NCBI GenBank assembly: GCA_031373225.1
Contig: JANMMM010000254.1
Coordinates: 1-14,299, forward strand
Origin: JANOYJ01 sp031373225
GTDB taxonomy: Bacteria > Pseudomonadota > Alphaproteobacteria > Rhizobiales > Rhizobiaceae
Length of the DNA: 14,299 nt
Direction: 5' to 3'
The notes beneath the pieces were generated by a model. The model was not told the origin of the DNA, did no database searches, and saw only the letters and a program-made list of their open reading frames with translations. Both the position numbers and the translations under genes were made by a program. Shown in pieces: positions 5,835-12,234 of this stretch (position 1 is the stretch's first letter; every line of letters starts with the position of its first letter).

Positions 5835-6488
5835 TCACCGCCCTAGATGGTCAATCAAATCCTCCGCCGCCTGCTCAGCGCCGTCCTCGTTGCGCACGAT
5901 GACCGCCTCGATCAGCGCCACATGCCGCTCGGCGGCGAGTTTCAGCGAGTCCGGTCTTTGGCGGCGGAACCAGAAGCGGCGGGAATGGGTCTGTAATGGT
6001 CCGGCGAGGCGGGCGGCGTATGGGTTGGCGGCGGCCTGGCCGAGGACGGTGTCGAAGGCTTTGTCGGCATCCAGAAACGCCTCGACATTCTTCTTTGCGA
6101 CCGCCGTAAGCATGTCTTTTTCCACCTTTTTGAACAGAGCGTCATGCTCCGGGGAAGCATAGGAGGCGGCGCCCCAGGCCAGCAGCATTTCGACGCCTTT
6201 GCGGGCGGCGAGGACTTTTGGAAAGTCCGCCGGATCAAGCGGGGCGATCCGGACGCCGGAGCGCGGGCGCACTTCCAAAAGCCCTTCCCAGGCGAGCCGC
6301 TGTATGGCCTCACGCACCGGCGTGCGTCCAAGCCCGATCCGCTCGATCAGCGCGCCTTCGGTCAGAGTTTCACCGGGCTGAAGCTTCAATGTGACAATCA
6401 TCCGCTCCAGCGCGCGGTAGGCGCGCTCCGATTGGGTCAGAGAATTCTCATTGCCGTTTGATCCGGTTTCAGTCACAATCTCATCCAA
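5835..6488 (-). CDS. GntR-family regulator (FadR/FCD subgroup), probable repressor of the hydroxyproline genes
   Basis: The protein has 217 residues. The N-terminal winged helix-turn-helix (about 19-85) includes ALERMIVTLKLQPGETLTEG, IGLGRTPVREAIQRLAWEGL and RSGVRIAP, all standard for GntR. The C-terminal helical FCD ligand domain follows. FCD domains often bind a metal through Asp and His residues; here the usual Asp-x-x-x-Phe-His is DADKAFD, with Asp in place of His, while later His residues (QTHSRRFW, ERHVALIEAV) remain. It is divergent from the deaminase gene, and S. meliloti also has a GntR-family hydroxyproline regulator (HypR). The start is uncertain: TTG at 6488 gives the longest protein but has no clear ribosome site; GTG at 6476 has a weak GGATGAG upstream. 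Confidence 0.87.
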   Translation of the reverse strand: MDEIVTETGSNGNENSLTQSERAYRALERMIVTLKLQPGETLTEGALIERIGLGRTPVREAIQRLAWEGLLEVRPRSGVRIAPLDPADFPKVLAARKGVEMLLAWGAASYASPEHDALFKKVEKDMLTAVAKKNVEAFLDADKAFDTVLGQAAANPYAARLAGPLQTHSRRFWFRRQRPDSLKLAAERHVALIEAVIVRNEDGAEQAAEDLIDHLGR

Positions 6489-6495
6489 TAAGCTA

Positions 6496-6537
6496 TTGAC
6501 GTTTCACATTGTATAGATATATCATTGATATATCAAT
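6496..6537. promoter_or_regulatory. Divergent promoters with twin GntR-type operators
   Basis: GATATATC, itself a perfect palindrome, occurs at 6516-6523 and 6527-6534, exactly 11 bp apart. The second copy extends to the 14-bp perfect palindrome ATTGATATATCAAT (6524-6537). On the plus strand TTGACG (6496-6501) pairs with TATCAT (6520-6525, 18-bp spacer) or TATATC (6518-6523). On the minus strand TTGATA (6536-6531) pairs with TACAAT (6513-6508), spacer 17. The palindromes cover the plus-strand -10 and the minus-strand -35, so one bound repressor could shut both genes. That the GntR protein binds here is inferred from position and dyad type. Confidence 0.6.
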
Positions 6538-6550
6538 TGGAGATTACAAA

Positions 6551-7441
6551 ATGTGGAAAGGTGTCTTCCCGGCGGTCACGACCAAGTTTCTCGCCGACGA
6601 TTCATTGGATCACCGCGAGATGGAGCGCTGCTTTGCTTTGCAGGCCGAGGCGGGCGTGGACGGGCTGATCATCGCGGGTTCGCTCGGCGAAGGGCCGATG
6701 CTGAGCACCGAGGAAAAGCTCGCCGTGTTCCAAACGGCGAAGTCTGTGGCGGGCAAACTGCCGGTGCTGATGACCATCAACGACGCGGGCACGCGCGAGT
6801 CCGAGGCCATGGCGCGGGCGGCGGCGAAGGCGGGGGCGGACGGGTTGATGGTGGTGCCATCGATGGTCTATCACACCAATCCAACCGAGACCGTTGCCAC
6901 ACTGAACGATATCGCCAGCGCCGGCGGCCTGCCGGTGATGATTTATTCCAACCGCATTGCCTACCGCGTGGATGTGACGCCCGACCTCATGGAGGAACTG
7001 GCTTCCAATCCGCTGTTTGTGGCCATAAAAGAGAGCTCGGACGACATCCGCCGCTCCACCGACATTATCAACCGGTTCGGCGACCGGTTTGACCTGTTCA
7101 CCGGCGTGGACAATCTGGCCTTTGAGGCGCTCGCCGTCGGCGCCGTCGGCTGGGTGGCGGGGCTTGTCGTGGCGTTCCCGAAAGAGACCGTCGCCATCTA
7201 CCGGCTGATGCGCGCGGGGCGCACGGCGGAGGCGCTCGATCTGTACCGCTGGTTCCGGCCGCTGCTGGATCTGGATGTCTCCACCTATCTGGTTCAGAAC
7301 CTGAAGCTCGCCGAGGCCCTCGCCATTGGCTCGACCGAGACAGTGCGCCGTCCGCGCCAGCCGCTGGCGGGGGCGGAGCGGGCGCGTGTGGAAAAGATCG
7401 TGCGCGATGCGATTGCGGCGCGCGAAGAGCTGGCGGCGTAG
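6551..7441 (+). CDS. hypD: 1-pyrroline-4-hydroxy-2-carboxylate deaminase (DapA/NAL family)
   Basis: The protein has 296 residues and is a single TIM barrel of the dihydrodipicolinate synthase/N-acetylneuraminate lyase family. Seen are GSLGE (43-47, the GTTGE-type motif), the catalytic Tyr132 in MIYSNR and the Schiff-base Lys160 in FVAIKESSDD. The family alone covers several aldolases and dehydratases. I choose the deaminase, which releases ammonia and gives 2-oxoglutarate semialdehyde, because the next two genes supply the epimerase and dehydrogenase that make its substrate. The ATG at 6551 follows GGAG (6539-6542) by eight bases and opens the barrel at MWKGVFPAVTTKF; an upstream in-frame start would lie inside the operator. 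The FAD dehydrogenase start codon is two bases beyond the stop. Confidence 0.82.
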   Translation: MWKGVFPAVTTKFLADDSLDHREMERCFALQAEAGVDGLIIAGSLGEGPMLSTEEKLAVFQTAKSVAGKLPVLMTINDAGTRESEAMARAAAKAGADGLMVVPSMVYHTNPTETVATLNDIASAGGLPVMIYSNRIAYRVDVTPDLMEELASNPLFVAIKESSDDIRRSTDIINRFGDRFDLFTGVDNLAFEALAVGAVGWVAGLVVAFPKETVAIYRLMRAGRTAEALDLYRWFRPLLDLDVSTYLVQNLKLAEALAIGSTETVRRPRQPLAGAERARVEKIVRDAIAAREELAA

Positions 7442-7443
7442 GC

Positions 7444-8685
7444 TTGGGCAAAACGGCAATCATAGTCGGCGGCGGTATCATCGGGATCACGTCTGCAATC
7501 AATCTGGCTGAAGCCGGATTTGCCGTCACCGTTGTTGACCGGACCGGCATTTGCGAGGAGACCAGCTCCGGACATGCCGCCGCGTTCGCCGTGTCGGATA
7601 TCATGCCGATGGCGCATAAGGGCTTTTTGAAGAAAGTGCCGTTCTGGCTCGCCGACCCGCACGGCCCGCTGACAATTGCGCCCAATTACTTCCTCAGGAT
7701 CATGCCGTGGCTGTTGAAGGTCGCCGTGGAAAGCCGCGCTGCCAAGCGGGACGCCGCCATCGCGGCGCAGGCGTCGATAATGCGGCTCGCCGCCGCCGAG
7801 ATGACGGCGCTGACGGGCCGCGCCGGCATTGACCATATGGTGCGCCATGACGGCTCGCTGGAGCTATACAACAGCGGGGCGGCCTTCCGCGCCGCCCTGC
7901 CCGGCTGGGCGTTCCGCGAAAAGCACGGCGTCGCGTTTGAGCATGTGCGCGGGCAGCGGCTGAAGGAATTGCAGCCCGGTCTCGCAGAGGCGGTTATTGC
8001 CGGAACATATTCTCCGTCGTGGAAAACGGTCAGCGATTCCAAAGGCTTTGGCAAGGCGCTCTGGGCCTATGCGGAGAGGCTGGGGTGCCGGTTCGTGCAT
8101 GGCCGGGCGGCAATTGTGCGGGGGCATGACGGCGGCGCCGGCGTTGTTCTGAAGGATGGGACGGGGCTTTCGGGCGATTTGGTTCTTGTCTGCGCCGGCG
8201 CCTGGTCGCACCTGCTGGCGCGGCAGCTGGGCGACGTGATCCCGCTCGAAACCGAGCGCGGCTATAACACAACACTGCCGAAGACCGCATTTGACGCCAA
8301 ACGCATGCTGATCTTCTCAGCTGACGCATTCGTGCTGACACCTTTGGAAAGCGGCGTCCGCATTGGCGGAGCGGTGGAGCTGGCCGGGCTGGACAATCCG
8401 CCGAACTACAAGCGCGCCGACGTCATGCTGACCAAGGCCAAGCGGTATCTGCCCGGTCTTGATGTCACCGGCGGCACGCAATGGATGGGTTTCCGGCCTT
8501 CGCTGCCTGATACTTTGCCGGCTATCGGACGGTCAAAAACATCGCCGCATGTGCTTTATGCGTTTGGCCATGGTCACCTTGGACTTACGCAATCGGCGGC
8601 GACGGGGCGGCTGGTGCGGGATTTGGCGCTGGGCTTAGAGCCGGCGCTTGATTTGACGCCGTTTTCGCCGCAACGGTTCCAATAG
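7444..8685 (+). CDS. hypO: cis-4-Hydroxy-D-proline dehydrogenase, DadA-like FAD enzyme
   Basis: The protein has 413 residues. Residues 5-32 hold the FAD-binding GGGIIG and the strand VTVVDR. The remainder has DadA-family blocks VCAGAWS, LETERGYNTTLP, GFRPSLPDTLPAIGRS and, near the end, YAFGHGHLGLTQSAATGRL. Such enzymes oxidise D-amino acids to imino acids and hand electrons to the membrane respiratory chain. Placed between a deaminase and an epimerase, the natural substrate is cis-4-hydroxy-D-proline, giving 1-pyrroline-4-hydroxy-2-carboxylate. The start is TTG at 7444, two bases after the hypD stop, with only weak ribosome-site sequence, suggesting translational coupling. D-proline or other D-amino acids are possible alternatives. 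It is a single-chain type, unlike the three-subunit hydroxyproline dehydrogenases of some pseudomonads. Confidence 0.82.
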   Translation: MGKTAIIVGGGIIGITSAINLAEAGFAVTVVDRTGICEETSSGHAAAFAVSDIMPMAHKGFLKKVPFWLADPHGPLTIAPNYFLRIMPWLLKVAVESRAAKRDAAIAAQASIMRLAAAEMTALTGRAGIDHMVRHDGSLELYNSGAAFRAALPGWAFREKHGVAFEHVRGQRLKELQPGLAEAVIAGTYSPSWKTVSDSKGFGKALWAYAERLGCRFVHGRAAIVRGHDGGAGVVLKDGTGLSGDLVLVCAGAWSHLLARQLGDVIPLETERGYNTTLPKTAFDAKRMLIFSADAFVLTPLESGVRIGGAVELAGLDNPPNYKRADVMLTKAKRYLPGLDVTGGTQWMGFRPSLPDTLPAIGRSKTSPHVLYAFGHGHLGLTQSAATGRLVRDLALGLEPALDLTPFSPQRFQ

Positions 8686-8694
8686 GGAGCGAAC

Positions 8695-9696
8695 ATGGCG
8701 CGGCACACATTCTTCTGCATCGACGGGCACACCTGCGGCAACCCTGTCCGCCTCGTCGCGGGGGGCGGGCCGATTCTCGTTGGCGCAAGCATGATGGAGA
8801 AGCGGGCGCATTTCCTCGCCGAGTTCGACTGGATACGCACCGGGCTGATGTTTGAGCCGCGCGGGCATGACATCATGTCCGGCGCGATCCTCTATCCGCC
8901 GACAAGGCCGGACTGCGACATCGCCATTCTCTTCATCGAAACTTCCGGCTGCCTGCCCATGTGCGGCCACGGCGCCATTGGAACGGTGACCATGGCGCTG
9001 GAGCATGGACTGGTGACGTCAAAGACTCCGGGCGTGCTGCGGCTCGACACGCCGGCCGGGCTGGTGACCGCCGAATATACAATGAACGGTGAATATGTTG
9101 AGGAAGTGCGCATCACCAATGTGCCATCCTTTCTTTACGCGGAAGGCATGGAGGTCGAGTGTCCCGATCTCGGCACGCTGAAAGTTGACGTCGCCTATGG
9201 CGGAAACTTCTACGCCATCGTCGAGGCGCAGCTGAATTACCGCGACATGGCGGATCACTCGGCGCTGGACTTTATCAAATGGAGCCCGGTCGTGCGCCAG
9301 CGGCTGAACGAGAAATATGCTTTCGCGCATCCTGAAAATCCGGACATTAACAAGCTGTCGCATCTGCTTTGGACCGGCGCCCCAACCGTCACCGGCGCGC
9401 ACGGCCGCAATGCCGTCTTCTACGGCGAAAAAGCCATCGACCGTTCGCCCTGCGGCACTGGCACATCGGCGCGCATGGCGCAGCTGCATGCAAAGGGGCT
9501 TTTGAAGCCCGGTGACGAATATTGGCACGAGTCGATCATCGGCTCAATTTTTAAGGGGCGTGTGGAAAAGGAAATAGAGTTCCACGGCAGGAAAGCCATC
9601 GTGCCTTCGATCAGCGGCTGGGCGCGGATGACAGGTCACAACACCGTCTTCATCGACGACCGTGACCCGTTTGGCAAAGGCTTCACCGTCGCCTGA
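8695..9696 (+). CDS. hypRE: 4-Hydroxyproline 2-epimerase (proline racemase family)
   Basis: The protein has 333 residues, normal for the family. It starts with IDGHTCGNPVR, the substrate-binding block. Both catalytic cysteines are present: Cys90 in LPMCGHGAIG and Cys253 in RSPCGTGTSARMA. Two cysteines mark a racemase or epimerase; the related trans-3-hydroxyproline dehydratases replace the first with Ser or Thr. It interconverts trans-4-hydroxy-L-proline and cis-4-hydroxy-D-proline, the entry step of the pathway completed by the two genes before it. Proline racemase activity is the main alternative, made less likely by the deaminase. The ATG at 8695 has GGGAG five bases upstream and lies nine bases after the dehydrogenase stop. 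Confidence 0.9.
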   Translation: MARHTFFCIDGHTCGNPVRLVAGGGPILVGASMMEKRAHFLAEFDWIRTGLMFEPRGHDIMSGAILYPPTRPDCDIAILFIETSGCLPMCGHGAIGTVTMALEHGLVTSKTPGVLRLDTPAGLVTAEYTMNGEYVEEVRITNVPSFLYAEGMEVECPDLGTLKVDVAYGGNFYAIVEAQLNYRDMADHSALDFIKWSPVVRQRLNEKYAFAHPENPDINKLSHLLWTGAPTVTGAHGRNAVFYGEKAIDRSPCGTGTSARMAQLHAKGLLKPGDEYWHESIIGSIFKGRVEKEIEFHGRKAIVPSISGWARMTGHNTVFIDDRDPFGKGFTVA

Positions 9697-9938
9697 GCGG
9701 TCGATTCCGCGCCGTACCGCAGCGGAACTGGCGTGTGTTTCACTACGCAAGGGCGAATTTTCGCCGCCTCCGCTGGCGAAATCGCAGTTGCTTAGCGGGT
9801 TTCACCAAATTTCGCGCCACCAAGAGTCAATTCGACTAGCCCTTTGTTTTAGTGGTTGCTTTCCCCGTGCGCCTCGTTAGTTTTGAAAACAAGGGAGAAG
9901 CCGCGCAACGTCGCGGCACAATGGGGGTATGACGGCGC
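9697..9938. other. 242-bp intergenic region between the epimerase and livH
   Basis: I see no gene here. It holds several dyads: TTCCGC/GCGGAA (9705-9710 and 9722-9727), GGCGAATTTTCGCC (9752-9765), TGGCGAAAT (9774-9782) able to pair with bulges to about 9809-9820, and CCCTTTGTTTT (9841-9851) facing AAAACAAGGG (9887-9896), next to GTTTTGAAAAC (9881-9891). None has a proper T run, so a classical terminator is not evident, and no strong promoter stands out. The gap is long enough for livH to have its own control. Confidence 0.5.
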
Positions 9939-10853
9939 ATGGAGTATTTTATCCAGCAGGTCATCAACGGTTTCACGTTGGGTTCAATTTACGGTCTCAT
10001 CGCCATCGGCTACACGATGGTGTACGGCATTATCGGCATGATCAATTTCGCCCATGGCGACATTTTCATGATCGGAGCCTTCATGGCGCTTATCGTGTTC
10101 ATGCTGGTGTCGCCCATCCTCGGCACAGGCGCCGCCGCCATCGGGCTGACAATCATGCTGATGATCGTCGTCGCCATGGTGCTGACAAGTCTGTGGAACT
10201 GGTCGATCGAGCGCATCGCCTACCGGCCTCTGCGCGGCTCGTTCCGCCTCGCGCCGCTGATCACCGCAATCGGCATGTCGATCGCCCTGTCTAACTTCGT
10301 TCAGGTGGCGCAAGGCCCGCGCAACAAGCCGATCCCGGCTTTGGTCACCGGCAATTACACAGTCCCGGGCACCGGCATCATTATTTCGCTCAAGCAAATC
10401 TTGATTTTTGCCGTGACGGCAATTCTGCTGTATGGCTTCTGGTACATCGTCAACCGCACACCGCTTGGCCGCGCCCAGCGCGCCTGCGAGCAGGACCGCA
10501 AGATGGCGGCGCTGATGGGCGTTGACGTTGACCGGACGATATCCATCACCTTCATCATGGGCGCGGCGCTCGCCGCAGTCGCGGGCACGCTGTATCTTTC
10601 CTATTACGGCGTCATCGTTTTCACCGACGGGTTTGTGCCCGGCGTCAAAGCCTTCACCGCAGCCGTGCTTGGCGGCATCGGCTCGCTGCCGGGGGCGGTG
10701 TTCGGAGGATTGCTGATCGGCATGATCGAGGCGCTGTGGTCGGCCTATTTCTCGATTGACTACAAGGACGTCGCCGCCTTTTCGATTCTCGCCATCGTGC
10801 TGATTTTCCTGCCGTCCGGCATACTGGGGCGGCCTGAAGTGGAGAAAGTGTAA
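9939..10853 (+). CDS. livH: Branched-chain amino acid-type ABC transporter permease LivH
   Basis: The protein has 304 residues, strongly hydrophobic, with about eight membrane helices. It begins IQQVINGFTLGSIYGLIAIGYTMVYGIIGMINFAHGD, which is diagnostic of LivH, and has the cytoplasmic coupling loop around GRAQRACEQDRKMAALMGVDVDR and the late block AAVLGGIGSLPGAVFGG. It forms the inner-membrane channel with LivM. The ATG at 9939 has a GGGGG run about ten bases upstream. It is followed after four bases by livM. The HAAT family also moves amides, urea and other amino acids, so the substrate is not fixed by this protein; position suggests hydroxyproline or a relative, as inference. Confidence 0.93.
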   Translation: MEYFIQQVINGFTLGSIYGLIAIGYTMVYGIIGMINFAHGDIFMIGAFMALIVFMLVSPILGTGAAAIGLTIMLMIVVAMVLTSLWNWSIERIAYRPLRGSFRLAPLITAIGMSIALSNFVQVAQGPRNKPIPALVTGNYTVPGTGIIISLKQILIFAVTAILLYGFWYIVNRTPLGRAQRACEQDRKMAALMGVDVDRTISITFIMGAALAAVAGTLYLSYYGVIVFTDGFVPGVKAFTAAVLGGIGSLPGAVFGGLLIGMIEALWSAYFSIDYKDVAAFSILAIVLIFLPSGILGRPEVEKV

Positions 10854-10857
10854 GCAA

Positions 10858-12234
10858 ATGGCGGCTAATTCCACTTCTTCTCCGGTCGACGGCTCCAAAG
10901 CCATCAAGGACGCCCTGTTCACGGGTCTGATGGCCTTTGGCCTGTTTGTGCTGCTGATCGGCTTCAAGACCGACCAGAACATCCGCAACGAGCTGATCCT
11001 GCTGAACCGGCCCATGCTGCTGGCGATTTTCGTCGTCGCCGCGATGGCCATCCGGTATTTCATTGACACCGTCGCCAAACCTTATTTCGCCCGGCGGCGC
11101 GCCGAAAAAGCCGCACTTGTCGTGGATGCAAACGCGCCGCAGAGCTTCCTGCGCAAGAACTTTTCGAAAATCGGCCTTGTCCTCTTGTTCGCCTATCCGT
11201 TCATCATCCTGGCGCTGGTCGGCGTGCAGGGATCGCTGAAATGGGTGGATAATTTCGGCATCCAGATTCTGATTTATGTGATGCTGGCCTGGGGTCTCAA
11301 TGTTGTTGTCGGCCTGGCCGGCCTCTTAGACCTTGGGTATGTCGCGTTTTATGCCATTGGCGCCTATTCCTATGCGCTGCTCTCGAGCCAGTTCGGGCTT
11401 TCTTTTTGGATATTGCTGCCGCTTGCCGGGATATTTGCGGCGCTTTGGGGCTTGGTGCTGGGCTTCCCGGTGCTGCGGCTGCGCGGCGATTACCTCGCCA
11501 TTGTCACGCTGGCCTTTGGCGAAATCATCCGGCTTGTCCTCATCAATTGGACGGCGGTCACCAAGGGCACGTTCGGCATATCGGGCATCGCCAAGGCGAC
11601 CCTGTTCGGCATGAAATTTGACGCGACGCCGACAGGCTTTGCCGCGACGTTCGGCCTTGCGCCCTCGTCGGCCTATTACAAAATATTCCTCTACTATCTC
11701 ATTCTGCTGCTTTGCCTGCTGACCGCCTTTGTCACGATCCGCCTGCGCCGCATGCCGATTGGCCGCGCGTGGGAAGCGCTGCGCGAGGATGAAATCGCCT
11801 GCCGCTCGCTCGGCATCAACACGACGACAACGAAACTGACGGCCTTTGCTACGGGAGCGATGTTTGCCGGCTTCGCCGGCTCGTTCTTTGCCGTGAGGCA
11901 GGGCTTTGTCTCGCCGGAAAGCTTCGTTTTCCTTGAATCGGCGATCATTCTGGCGATTGTGGTTCTGGGCGGCATGGGGTCGCTCATCGGCATCGCGATT
12001 GCGGCTGCGGTGATGATCGGCGGCACGGAAATCCTGCGCGAGCTGTCATTCCTGAAACTGGTCTTCGGCGAAGGCTTCACCCCCGAGCTCTACCGCATGC
12101 TCCTGTTCGGCCTCGCGATGGTCGTGGTCATGCTCTACAAGCCACGCGGATTTGTCGGCAGCCGCGAACCCACCGCCTTCCTGCACGAGCGCAAAATGGT
12201 GTCCGGCGAATTCACCAAAGAGGGGCATGGCTGA
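10858..12234 (+). CDS. livM: Branched-chain amino acid-type ABC transporter permease LivM
   Basis: The protein has 458 residues. The first 120 or so contain two extra membrane segments and a basic stretch (RYFIDTVAKPYFARRRAEKA), an N-terminal extension known for LivM (DUF3382-like). The core begins at IQILIYVMLAWGLNVVVGLAGLLDLGYVAFYAIGAY. The coupling loop is GRAWEALREDEIACRSLGIN, and the last block is VVLGGMGSLIGIAIAA. It pairs with LivH in the inner membrane. The ATG at 10858 follows the livH stop by four bases, and the stop overlaps the livG start by one base, so livHMGF form one operon. Confidence 0.93.
   Translation: MAANSTSSPVDGSKAIKDALFTGLMAFGLFVLLIGFKTDQNIRNELILLNRPMLLAIFVVAAMAIRYFIDTVAKPYFARRRAEKAALVVDANAPQSFLRKNFSKIGLVLLFAYPFIILALVGVQGSLKWVDNFGIQILIYVMLAWGLNVVVGLAGLLDLGYVAFYAIGAYSYALLSSQFGLSFWILLPLAGIFAALWGLVLGFPVLRLRGDYLAIVTLAFGEIIRLVLINWTAVTKGTFGISGIAKATLFGMKFDATPTGFAATFGLAPSSAYYKIFLYYLILLLCLLTAFVTIRLRRMPIGRAWEALREDEIACRSLGINTTTTKLTAFATGAMFAGFAGSFFAVRQGFVSPESFVFLESAIILAIVVLGGMGSLIGIAIAAAVMIGGTEILRELSFLKLVFGEGFTPELYRMLLFGLAMVVVMLYKPRGFVGSREPTAFLHERKMVSGEFTKEGHG

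Noticed and set aside
8695..9696. trans-3-Hydroxyproline dehydratase
   Set aside because: Both catalytic cysteines are present (Cys90 and Cys253); the dehydratases replace the first with Ser or Thr.
9984..11078. 364-codon open frame on the minus strand opposite livH and livM
   Set aside because: The translation is hydrophilic, low in pattern and exactly antisense to membrane helices; no ribosome site or family similarity was seen.
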